From JAUNSR01 sp036655355 (GTDB lineage: Bacteria; Bacteroidota; Bacteroidia; Bacteroidales; JAUNSR01), in the NCBI GenBank assembly GCA_036655355.1, contig JAVVQG010000014.1:1-64000 (forward strand): DNA of 64,000 nt. The letters are read 5' to 3'. Numbering within the stretch: the stretch's first letter is position 1; every line of letters starts with the position of its first letter. Below, piece by piece: positions 16,304 through 23,959 of the stretch. The translations under genes and the position numbers were made by a program. The notes below the pieces were generated by a model. That model made no database searches. It saw only the letters and a program-made list of their open reading frames with translations, and was not told the DNA's origin.

Positions 16304-19066
16304 ATGAAGATTGCTTCGAAATATTTCAAAAAAATAGCCTTTTTACTCCTTCTCATGCCCCTTCTGTTGGGAGCGTGTCACAACACGAACGACCGGAAAG
16401 AGCGGGTGATCGGACTGTCTCAGCATACGATGGGAGACCAATGGCGCAAGGCGATGGTACGCGATATGCAGGCGGCCGTTTCCAATTACGATGACCTGCG
16501 ACTTGAGATCCGCGATGCGGAGAACGATCCGCAGAAGCAGGTGGCGCAGATTCGGGAACTGATAAATCAGGACGTGGACGTGCTGGTGGTATCGCCGATC
16601 GATTCGGTAGCCGTTATCGACGTGGTGGAAGAGGCGCGTCGCAAGGGGATTCCCACAATCATCACCGATCGCAAGATCAATACGGAGGAGTATACCACTT
16701 TTATCGGGGGCGACAATTATGAGATCGGGCGAAAGGCCGGAAAAGCCGCTGCGCCCTATGCGGAGCGGGATACCCTGCAGGTGGCGGAGATCTGGGGACT
16801 CGCTTCCTCGACGCCCGCTCAAGAGCGACATCGGGGTTTTGCGGATGAGTTGCGTGAACTGGGTATTACCGTGATAACCGATTCCATACAGGGTTCTTGG
16901 CGACAAGACAGTACGTTGCTGCACCTTCCCGAGCTGAAGCACCCCGAACGGTATCGCGTGGTTTATTCGCATAACGATGTGATGGCGATGGCTACGGCCG
17001 ATTACCTGCGCAATGTGCGTGCCGGCGCCGATTCATCGCTCTTTGTGATTGGAGTGGATGCCGTGCCGGAAGCAGGACTGGAAGCGGTGGCGGATGGTCG
17101 GATCGACCTCTCTTTTCTCTATCCCACGGCGGGTGAGGAGATAGTGCGACTTTCGGACGAACTGTTGAACGGCGATTCGATACCCCGGCAGATTGAGCTG
17201 CCTACCGTAGGAATCGATAAGGCGAGCGCGCAAAATATGTTGTCGCTGTACGAGCGTCTGCAAGCGTATCAGAACAACCTGTTGCTGAAAAAGGAACGCA
17301 ACGACCTGCTGCTTTCCCGTTTCCGCTTTTTGGAGAATTCGCTCACGGTGATTCTGCTGCTGTGTCTGGTTCTGATTGCGCTGAGTCTCTACATCTGGCG
17401 CATCAACAAACAGGTGCGCATACAGAATCACGCGTTGCAGGAGAAAAATCGCATCGAAGAGGAGCAGAGTCGCAAATTGAGTCAGCTGAACCGGGAGATC
17501 GAGGAGGCGACGGCTGCGAAGTTGCGCTTCTTTACCAACCTGTCGCACGAGATTCGTACGCCGCTGACGTTGGTGATGGCGCCGCTGCGGAAATTGTTGC
17601 AAGAAACCCAAAATACACCTTATTACAAAGAATTGGCGTTGATGGAGCGGAATGCCCGGCGGTTGCTTTCGGAGGTGAACCGGATGCTTGATTTTCGTAA
17701 AATCGAGGAGGGTGCCGAAGTCCTGGAGTGCGAAGAGGTGGCTGTGGAACTGTTGATGCAGGAGCTGAAAAGTTATTTTGACGGTTTGGCAACGCTCAAT
17801 GCGATTCATTATACGTTCTCTTTTGGCACCGAAGGGGGTGACTCGGCGGAACAAAACCCAACGCCGCCGGTACGGATCGATCCCCACAAGATGGAGAATG
17901 TGGTGCGTAACCTGTTGTCGAACGCATTCAAATTCACGCCACGCGGCGGAACCATTTCGTTCGATGTACGCCAAACCCCTTCGCAACTAGAGATCCGTAT
18001 CGCCGATACCGGCAGTGGAATTCCCGCGGAGATGCAGCAGCAGGTTTTCGAACGATTCTATTCCGCCGGAAAATCGCACACCGGCTCCGGAATCGGTCTT
18101 TATCTGGTGGGGAAATACGTGGCGCTTCACGGCGGAACGGTGCGGGTGGAGAGTGAGCCCGATCGTTTCACCCGTTTTATCGTTACGATCCCGTTGCCCG
18201 TTTCGTGCGGAACGGATCGTTCGCAATCGGTCGCAGAGACGATGCCGGATGCTGCCGACGGTTATCAATTGACTCCTGAAAAGGGGGAGATGCTGACGCA
18301 ATTGCTGGCAACGAAGCAGGCGTATTCCGTATTGATCGTGGAAGATGATCCGGAAATTCGCAATTATCTTTATGAGAATCTAGGGGAATCGTTTACCGTT
18401 CATCAAGCCTCGAATGTGGATGAGGCGATGCGGGTACTCGACAAAACGGCTGTTTCATTGGTGTTGAGCGATGTGATGATGTCGGGCGAAAATGGATTTG
18501 AGCTTTGTGAACGGATCAAACAGGATGTGAATTACGCGCACATTCCCGTTATCCTGCTTACCGCGCTCTCGATGGAGGAGCAGCAGCTGTACGGGTTTGC
18601 CGTCGGGGCGGACGGATACATCACGAAACCGTTCTCGGTGGCGTATGTGAAGATGCGGATTATTCGTCTTCTGCAGGAGAAGCAGAAGGAGCGCGAACGA
18701 CTTATGGCACGTTTCGAACAGGGCGAAAGGGTGGTCGCCGAGGCCCCTCCCGGTGTGGACGATCAGTTTCTGGCGCGGCTGTATGAAATTCTGGAGGAGG
18801 TCTATACGGACAGTCATTACAATGTGGAGCGACTGAGTGACCGGATGGGGATGTCGCGCGGACACCTGTACCGCAAGGTGAAAGAGATTACGGGGTTGTC
18901 GCCAGTGGAATTTCTGCGCATGTTCCGTCTGAAAAAGGCGCGTCGTTTGTTGCAGGAAACCCACAGTCATGTGAGCGAAGTGGCGTATGCCACTGGCTTC
19001 TCCTCGCCGGCATACTTCTCAAAATGCTACAAAAATGCGTTTGGAACCACTCCTTCGGGCGATTAG
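16304..19066 (+). CDS. Hybrid two-component system sensor/regulator (sugar-sensing HTCS)
   Basis: A single 920-residue protein carries a whole signalling pathway. The N-terminal signal has a lipobox-like LLGAC (Cys25). Residues about 30-320 form a periplasmic sugar-binding domain of the RbsB/LacI type (VIGLSQHTMGDQWRKAM..., VDVLVVSPIDSVAVIDVV...). A transmembrane helix spans about 344-366. The HisKA domain has the phospho-His H415 in NLSHEIRTPLTL. The ATPase domain, a receiver with D723 in LVLSDVMM and a C-terminal AraC-type HTH (815-920) follow. The periplasmic-binding sensor, together with the permease and fructokinase downstream, matches the layout of the Bacteroides fructose sensor BT1754. 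Fructose as ligand is therefore inferred, not shown. Confidence 0.93.
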   Translation: MKIASKYFKKIAFLLLLMPLLLGACHNTNDRKERVIGLSQHTMGDQWRKAMVRDMQAAVSNYDDLRLEIRDAENDPQKQVAQIRELINQDVDVLVVSPIDSVAVIDVVEEARRKGIPTIITDRKINTEEYTTFIGGDNYEIGRKAGKAAAPYAERDTLQVAEIWGLASSTPAQERHRGFADELRELGITVITDSIQGSWRQDSTLLHLPELKHPERYRVVYSHNDVMAMATADYLRNVRAGADSSLFVIGVDAVPEAGLEAVADGRIDLSFLYPTAGEEIVRLSDELLNGDSIPRQIELPTVGIDKASAQNMLSLYERLQAYQNNLLLKKERNDLLLSRFRFLENSLTVILLLCLVLIALSLYIWRINKQVRIQNHALQEKNRIEEEQSRKLSQLNREIEEATAAKLRFFTNLSHEIRTPLTLVMAPLRKLLQETQNTPYYKELALMERNARRLLSEVNRMLDFRKIEEGAEVLECEEVAVELLMQELKSYFDGLATLNAIHYTFSFGTEGGDSAEQNPTPPVRIDPHKMENVVRNLLSNAFKFTPRGGTISFDVRQTPSQLEIRIADTGSGIPAEMQQQVFERFYSAGKSHTGSGIGLYLVGKYVALHGGTVRVESEPDRFTRFIVTIPLPVSCGTDRSQSVAETMPDAADGYQLTPEKGEMLTQLLATKQAYSVLIVEDDPEIRNYLYENLGESFTVHQASNVDEAMRVLDKTAVSLVLSDVMMSGENGFELCERIKQDVNYAHIPVILLTALSMEEQQLYGFAVGADGYITKPFSVAYVKMRIIRLLQEKQKERERLMARFEQGERVVAEAPPGVDDQFLARLYEILEEVYTDSHYNVERLSDRMGMSRGHLYRKVKEITGLSPVEFLRMFRLKKARRLLQETHSHVSEVAYATGFSSPAYFSKCYKNAFGTTPSGD

Positions 19067-19073
19067 ATGGGGT

Positions 19074-19139
19074 ACAAATGTTGCAATTCCATCACAAATG
19101 TCACAATCGTACATTTGTAATGGGATTTGTTACATCTGT
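19074..19139 (+). promoter_or_regulatory. Array of ACAAATGT operator-like boxes
   Basis: ACAAATGT at 19074 and 19094, its complement ACATTTGT at 19111 and the variant ACATCTGT at 19132 are spaced 20, 17 and 21 bp apart, close to two helical turns. They fill the gap between the AraC-type sensor/regulator and the permease gene. This is the expected place and spacing for binding sites of the regulator encoded just upstream. Confidence 0.6.
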
Positions 19140-19164
19140 TATCATTCAGGTTGAAAGAGGCTTT

Positions 19165-19172
19165 TATCTTGG
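19165..19172 (+). promoter_or_regulatory. Possible -7 element for the permease-kinase operon
   Basis: TATCTTGG matches seven of eight positions of TAnnTTTG, 26 bp downstream of the last ACAAATGT-like box and 54 bp before the permease ATG. A poor -33 match would fit an activator-dependent promoter. Confidence 0.4.
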
Positions 19173-19225
19173 CGGTCGGAAATCGGAACTGACTTCCGTC
19201 TTAACCCTCTTTTAATTACCCGGAT

Positions 19226-20368
19226 ATGGATAAAAATAGAATGAAATTGTTGCCCGTCATGCTTTGCTTTTTCGCGATGGGCTTTGTTGACTTGGTGGGT
19301 ATCGCCACCAATTATATAAAAGCGGATCTGAACCTGACCGACATGCAGGCCAACCTGTTGCCCTCTCTTGTCTTTTTCTGGTTTCTGATCTTCTCGCTCC
19401 CCACGAGTCTTTTGATGAATAAGATCGGTCGTAAAAAAACCGTACTGATCAGTCTCGGCGTAACGGTGGTTTCTTTGATCGTACCCGTTTTCTCGGGAAG
19501 TTATCCGGCGATGTTGGTGAGTTTCTCGTTGCTCGGCATCGGAAATACGTTGATGCAGGTGTCGCTGAATCCGTTGGTGAGTAACCTGATTACGGGCAAC
19601 AAATTGGCGAGTACGTTAACGTTGGGACAATTTGTGAAGGCGATCGCCTCTTTTATCGCTCCGCTTCTTGCAGCTTGGGGTGCGGTTCATTTGGGGTATT
19701 GGCAGTTGTTGTTTCCGATTTTCGCCGTGATTTCGGTACTTGCGATTTTGGCATTGGGACTCACTTCGATTCGTGAGAATGCCCCCGACCAAGGTTCTTC
19801 TTCATTTAAGGCTTGTTTTTCGTTGCTTCGTTATCCGTTGATCTTGTTTGCCTTTATCGGTATCATGTGTCATGTGGGGATTGACGTGGGTACGAACGTT
19901 ACCGCGCCGAAATTGCTGATGGAACGCTTGGGCTTTACCTTGGCCGATGCCGGTTTCGCCACGAGTATCTATTTCTTGGCTCGTACGTTGGGCTGTTTCA
20001 CGGGATCGATTCTTTTGGCCCGTATGTCGTCGCGCAAATTCTTCTTCGCAAGTGTTGTGTTGATGTTGGCGGGAATGGGCGGTTTGTTCTTTTTTGAGAG
20101 TCAACTGCTGATCTATGCATGTGTGGCATTGATTGGTTTGGGAAACAGTAACATCTTTCCGATCATCTTCTCACAGGCGCTTCACGGCATGCCGACTCAC
20201 CAGAATGAGGTGTCCGGTTTGATGATCATGGGACTTTTCGGAGGCACCGTCTTCCCGTTGGCGATGGGTTTTGCATCCGATCTATCGGGCAGTCAGGTCG
20301 GCGCGGTATTGGTGATGTCGCTCGGGGTGTTTTATTTGCTGTATCTCGCTACTCGGATTAAAAAATAA
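19226..20368 (+). CDS. MFS sugar permease (FucP/GluP-like)
   Basis: A 380-residue inner-membrane transporter with about 12 hydrophobic helices. The loop between helices 2 and 3 carries NKIGRKKTVL, the typical MFS motif. The N-terminal MKLLPVMLCFFAMGFVDLVGIATNYIKADL resembles the FucP / glucose-galactose permease group, which imports monosaccharides with protons. The fructokinase gene starts nine bp after its stop, so the two are co-transcribed. That pairing, and the sensor gene upstream, suggests uptake of fructose or a similar hexose. It has no signal peptide beyond the first membrane helix. Confidence 0.88.
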   Translation: MDKNRMKLLPVMLCFFAMGFVDLVGIATNYIKADLNLTDMQANLLPSLVFFWFLIFSLPTSLLMNKIGRKKTVLISLGVTVVSLIVPVFSGSYPAMLVSFSLLGIGNTLMQVSLNPLVSNLITGNKLASTLTLGQFVKAIASFIAPLLAAWGAVHLGYWQLLFPIFAVISVLAILALGLTSIRENAPDQGSSSFKACFSLLRYPLILFAFIGIMCHVGIDVGTNVTAPKLLMERLGFTLADAGFATSIYFLARTLGCFTGSILLARMSSRKFFFASVVLMLAGMGGLFFFESQLLIYACVALIGLGNSNIFPIIFSQALHGMPTHQNEVSGLMIMGLFGGTVFPLAMGFASDLSGSQVGAVLVMSLGVFYLLYLATRIKK

Positions 20369-20377
20369 TAATTACAA

Positions 20378-21250
20378 ATGAAGAATTACATAGTTGGAAT
20401 GGGTGAAGCGCTTTGGGACGTATTGCCCGAAGGGAAAAAGATCGGTGGTGCTCCTGCGAATTTCGCTTACCACATGTCGCAGTTCGGTTACAATAGTATC
20501 GTGGTGAGTGCGGTAGGGAATGACCCTCTTGGAGATGAGATTGTGATGAATTTTACGGAAAAGGGACTTCAGCAGGAGATTGCGCGCACCTCCTATCCGA
20601 CGGGAACCGTGCAGGTGACGCTTGATGAGCAGGGGATTCCGCAATATGAGATCAAAACCGGCGTGGCATGGGATCACATTCCTTATACACCGGCGCTAGC
20701 AGCGATCGCCGCCGAAACAAAAGCGGTTTGTTTCGGGTCGCTCGCACAACGGAATGAGGAATCGCGCGAAACGATTCACCGCTTTCTAGAGGCGATGGCT
20801 GCCGATTCGATGAAGGTATTCGATATCAACCTGCGTCAGCATTTCTATTCGGAGGCGCTGATTCGCCGTTCCCTGCAACTTTGCACGGTTCTGAAGATCA
20901 ATGATGAGGAGATTGTGACGGTAGGCAAGCTTTTCGGCTACTCCGAAACGTTGCTGCAGGAGATCGGTACACGACTGTATGAGGAATTCGGGCTTGATTT
21001 GCTGATTCTGACGTGCGGTGCAGTGGGAAGTTATGTGTACCGGAACGGAGCGTGGAATTACGTAGAAACACCCCGCGTTCAGGTGGCGGACACGGTGGGA
21101 GCCGGCGATTCCTTCACGGCAGCATTCTGTGCTTCGCTGCTGAACGGAAAGAGCGTGCGTGAGGCGCATGAGAAGGCGGTTGCCGTTTCGGCATTTGTAT
21201 GTACCCAGGCCGGAGCGATGCCTCGTTTGCCAAAGGAGATGGTTGGGTGA
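20378..21250 (+). CDS. PfkB family carbohydrate kinase, probable fructokinase
   Basis: A 290-residue ribokinase-fold kinase. The N-terminal GMGEALWDVLPEGKKIGGAPANFAYHMSQFG is the PfkB signature 1 region with the substrate-binding GGAPAN. The ATP/anion-hole motif DTVGAGDSF lies at 238-246 with the catalytic base D244. The combination of GEALWD and GGAPAN is typical of fructokinases. It would convert imported fructose to fructose 6-phosphate using ATP. It shares a transcript with the permease and should be controlled by the hybrid sensor upstream. Specificity is inferred from motif and context. Confidence 0.9.
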   Translation: MKNYIVGMGEALWDVLPEGKKIGGAPANFAYHMSQFGYNSIVVSAVGNDPLGDEIVMNFTEKGLQQEIARTSYPTGTVQVTLDEQGIPQYEIKTGVAWDHIPYTPALAAIAAETKAVCFGSLAQRNEESRETIHRFLEAMAADSMKVFDINLRQHFYSEALIRRSLQLCTVLKINDEEIVTVGKLFGYSETLLQEIGTRLYEEFGLDLLILTCGAVGSYVYRNGAWNYVETPRVQVADTVGAGDSFTAAFCASLLNGKSVREAHEKAVAVSAFVCTQAGAMPRLPKEMVG

Positions 21251-21262
21251 TTGATATAAAGG

Positions 21263-21307
21263 ATGTCGGAATATTTATGTAATTCACAGCATAGATTATT
21301 CCGACAT
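21263..21307 (+). repeat. 11-bp inverted repeat between fructokinase and sulfatase
   Basis: ATGTCGGAATA (21263-21273) is perfectly complementary to 21297-21307 across a 23-nt loop. The T tail is weak, so it may be a terminator for the sugar operon or an operator for the sulfatase. Confidence 0.55.
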
Positions 21308-21371
21308 GTGTTATTCAATTATTATATTGCAGAACTTTTTATATGTTGATAATATAAATGCCTGTAAATAC

Positions 21372-22901
21372 ATGAAAACACAACTTTTATCAGGGGTAAC
21401 CTTGATTAGCTTAAATTTTATTTCTTCCCCGTTAATTGGCCAAAACAATTATTCCGTAGAAAAGCCCAATATAATCTATATTCTTATGGATGATATGGGG
21501 TATGGAGAAGCCGGTTGTTATGGACAAGAAAAAATAGAGACACCGAATATTGATAAACTACGAGAAAAGGGGATGTTGTTCACGCAGCATTATTCCGGGT
21601 CTCCGGTATCGGGTCCTTCACGTTGTGTATTGCAAACCGGTCTTCATTCGGGTCACTCCTACATTCGCGGAAATGATGAAGTGACGGCCAGAGGTGATGT
21701 ATGGAGTCATGATGCGATGTACAAAGATGCCGGCTTGGAAGGGCAGATGCCTTTAAAACCGGGAACGATGACATTGGGTCGCTTGTTGCAGTCTGCCGGT
21801 TATACAACCGCGTGCATCGGAAAGTGGGGTTTAGGTTATCCGGGTTCCGTAGGCACTCCCAATAAACAGGGATTCGATTTTTTCTATGGGTATAATTGCC
21901 AACGTCAAGCTCATACCTACTTCCCTGGCTTCTTATACCGCAATGAGGAACGGGAATACCTGGCCAATGAAGTGGTACCCCCCTCAACCAAACTTGATCC
22001 GGGAGCCGATCCGAGAGATCCAGCCAGTTATGAGAAATACTACCAGAAAGAGTATGCGAATGATCTGATGTATAAGGAGATTCTTGCTTTTGTTGATCAA
22101 AATAAAGATAAGCCGTTCTTCATGATGTGGACAACTCCGCTCCCTCACGTTTCGTTGCAGGCACCGAAACGCTGGGTAGATTACTATTTGAAGAAATTTG
22201 GGGATGAGGAGCCGTATCTCGGTAATAAAGGGTATTATCCGTGTCGCTATCCGCATGCCACGTATGCCGGAATGATCAGTTATTTTGATGAACAGGTGGG
22301 CGGATTGATCGCGAAGCTGAAAGAAGAGGGGTTGTATGAAAATACATTGATCGTGTTTACCTCAGACAACGGTCCCACTTTTAACGGAGGCAGTGATTCC
22401 CCATGGTTTAACAGCGGAGGCATTTTTAAAAGTGAAGCAGGTTGGGGGAAATGCTCGCTTCATGAGGGAGGAATCCGTGTTCCCACCATCATGGCTTGGC
22501 CCGGTAAAATCAAGAAGAATTCAAAGAGCGATCATATAAGTGCTTTTTATGACATGATGCCTACATTCGCAGAGTTGGCCGGAGTTGAATGTCCTCCTAC
22601 AGACGGTATAAGTTTGATGCCTACATTATTAGGTAAAAAACAGGAGAAGCATGATTATCTCTATTGGGAATATCCTGAAGGAGGCGGTTCCCGTGCTCTT
22701 CGACAGGGTGATTGGAAGTTGCTAATCTCGAATATTCGTAAAAATCCGAAGATTGAGCTGTTTAACTTATCTAAGGATGTTCGGGAACAGAATGATTTAT
22801 CTGCGGAAAACCAGACGAAGGTGAATCAACTTTTGGATCTGATGGAAGGTGCTTTGGTTGAGTCAGAGCATCCGGCTTTCAGAATGAAATTCGTTCGATA
22901 A
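21372..22901 (+). CDS. Exported sulfatase, Ser-type
   Basis: A 509-residue type I sulfatase (S1 family) that hydrolyses sulfate esters, probably on glycans. I start it at 21372, where a normal signal peptide begins (MKTQLLSGVTLISLNFISSPLIGQ); the longer frame from 21306 would add 22 residues with no signal and run into an inverted repeat. Metal-binding DDMGYGE is near 43-49. The maturation motif is SGPSR at 80-84, so formylglycine would come from Ser80. That is the type processed by the radical-SAM enzyme anSME, which is not encoded in this window. The second metal-site motif SDNGPTFNGG lies near 335. Substrate is not predictable. It may be independent of the fructose operon. Confidence 0.92.
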   Translation: MKTQLLSGVTLISLNFISSPLIGQNNYSVEKPNIIYILMDDMGYGEAGCYGQEKIETPNIDKLREKGMLFTQHYSGSPVSGPSRCVLQTGLHSGHSYIRGNDEVTARGDVWSHDAMYKDAGLEGQMPLKPGTMTLGRLLQSAGYTTACIGKWGLGYPGSVGTPNKQGFDFFYGYNCQRQAHTYFPGFLYRNEEREYLANEVVPPSTKLDPGADPRDPASYEKYYQKEYANDLMYKEILAFVDQNKDKPFFMMWTTPLPHVSLQAPKRWVDYYLKKFGDEEPYLGNKGYYPCRYPHATYAGMISYFDEQVGGLIAKLKEEGLYENTLIVFTSDNGPTFNGGSDSPWFNSGGIFKSEAGWGKCSLHEGGIRVPTIMAWPGKIKKNSKSDHISAFYDMMPTFAELAGVECPPTDGISLMPTLLGKKQEKHDYLYWEYPEGGGSRALRQGDWKLLISNIRKNPKIELFNLSKDVREQNDLSAENQTKVNQLLDLMEGALVESEHPAFRMKFVR

Positions 22902-22924
22902 ATAAACTATTACATTTGGTTTTG

Positions 22925-22966
22925 AAAAGAAGGCTGTCTCAAAATATAGTGAGATAGCCTTCTTTT
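22925..22966 (+). terminator. Terminator after the sulfatase
   Basis: A 17-bp stem with one G-T pair (22925-22941 with 22950-22966) contains the AAGGCTGTCTCA arm and ends in TTTT. Confidence 0.85.
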
Positions 22967-23063
22967 GCATTTTCATAAGGGATATATGTTGATTACAGCC
23001 TATTTTGTGTACCGAGTCCACCCCTTTCCCAAAGAGCATTCAATAACAAAATGGGTAATTTAT

Positions 23064-23099
23064 TGTGGAATTTTTCCACAGTGGGGTGTGGAATTCCCC
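23064..23099 (+). promoter_or_regulatory. Two dyads that may be activator binding sites
   Basis: TGTGGAA and TTCCACA form a perfect inverted repeat with a 3-bp centre at 23064-23080. A second, imperfect dyad with TGTGGAATTCC starts at 23087, centred about 21 bp from the first, i.e. two helical turns. Both lie about 105-140 bp upstream of the sigma-54-like promoter, the normal range for NtrC-type upstream activating sites. Confidence 0.6.
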
Positions 23100-23202
23100 G
23101 TTGAGAACACGATTGAAATAGGTTGGTGTTTTTAATTGTTTTTTGTGTTATATGGTTGTTATATAGTGTTTTAATTGCTTTTGTGTGGGGTATGCGTTTT
23201 GT

Positions 23203-23218
23203 TGGCACGGTATTTTCA
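23203..23218 (+). promoter_or_regulatory. Likely sigma-54 (RpoN) promoter
   Basis: TGGCACGGTATTTTCA fits the sigma-54 consensus TGGCACGnnnnTTGCW with a perfect -24 half and correct spacing, and one mismatch (T for G) in the -12 half. It lies 64 bp upstream of the small acidic protein gene, next to a sigma-54 activator gene. Transcription should start near 23229. Confidence 0.65.
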
Positions 23219-23281
23219 TTCGTATAAGTAACGAAGCCGATTTACGGATCGGGATTAAACATTCATTTAAACGATACGATT

Positions 23282-23770
23282 ATGAAAGTACTTGTAAAAA
23301 CAATTTTTGCCGCTTCTTTATTTACATTGTCTTTATTACCATTGTCAAGTGTAGCGCTTTTTGCTCAGACTGCAGATCGTGAAGTAACACTGATTAACCA
23401 GAGTCCCGAGTTTAAAGAGATTGACGCGAAAGAGTTGCCCGAAGCGGTGCAAAAAGCCATTGCTGAGAAATATCCATATTCTGAGATTCAGAAGGCATCT
23501 GTGAATGCCGATGAATTGTATAAAATAGAACTAAACGTAGGTGCGATCTTGTGTGAAGTGTTGGTAGCGCGAAACGGATCGATTCAGGAAACCGAAGCGG
23601 AAGTGCAACCGGAAACACAGCAGACCGAAGAGGTAAAACAGGATACCGAAGAGGATAAACAAGAGAACGTAGAGGAGTTGCAGGAAAATGAGCCGGAGAA
23701 AACTCAGCCGGAGAAAACTCAGGATGATGTTGCGGAGGATACGCAAGACAATACCCAAGAGCAGGTGTAA
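23282..23770 (+). CDS. Exported PepSY-like protein with acidic Glu/Gln-rich tail
   Basis: A 162-residue exported protein. A signal peptide covers residues 1-29 (MKVLVKTIFAASLFTLSLLPLSSVALFAQ). Residues about 43-100 form a small domain (EIDAKELPEAVQKAIAEKYPYSEIQKASVNADELYKIEL) with the alternating pattern of PepSY-like domains of Bacteroidota. From about residue 103 to the end the chain is a low-complexity, strongly acidic tail rich in Glu, Gln, Asp and Thr, with the unit PEKTQ repeated. Such a tail could bind cations or be disordered. A sigma-54-type promoter precedes it and a 15-bp-stem terminator follows, so it is a single-gene transcript. The adjacent activator and kinase genes are the likely controllers. 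Function is unknown. Confidence 0.8.
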   Translation: MKVLVKTIFAASLFTLSLLPLSSVALFAQTADREVTLINQSPEFKEIDAKELPEAVQKAIAEKYPYSEIQKASVNADELYKIELNVGAILCEVLVARNGSIQETEAEVQPETQQTEEVKQDTEEDKQENVEELQENEPEKTQPEKTQDDVAEDTQDNTQEQV

Positions 23771-23861
23771 CCGTTCTTTATGTTAATTAATTACTTTCTT
23801 TGCAAAAGGGGGGGAGCGGTGTAATTTGATTTTTGACGCCGCTCTCTCAAAAGAGAAAACG

Positions 23862-23934
23862 GGAGCCTTTTTCTTAATGAATATGAATTTTGATTGCAAC
23901 GTTCAGGTTCACTAAGGAAGAGGCTCCTTTTTTT
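23862..23934 (+). terminator. Long-stem terminator between acidic protein and activator gene
   Basis: GGAGCCTTTTTCTTA (23862-23876) pairs over 15 bp, with two G-T pairs, to 23913-23927, followed by seven T residues. It separates the acidic-protein transcript from the activator gene, which has a weak -7 element (TACTTTCG, 23937-23944) immediately afterwards. Confidence 0.75.
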
Positions 23935-23959
23935 GTTACTTTCGTTTCAAATTCACGAT

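Noticed and set aside
22925..22966. Terminal inverted repeat of an insertion sequence (AGGCTGTCTCA)
   Set aside because: There is no transposase and no matching repeat nearby; the stem with T tail is explained by termination.
23064..23095. Cluster of TTTTCCACA-like boxes as DnaA boxes or an origin
   Set aside because: Only two or three sites, no dnaA or AT-rich unwinding region, and the geometry fits an activator site better.
22993..23208. 71-residue minus-strand frame between sulfatase and acidic protein
   Set aside because: It overlaps the sigma-54 promoter and dyads and lacks a plausible start or composition.
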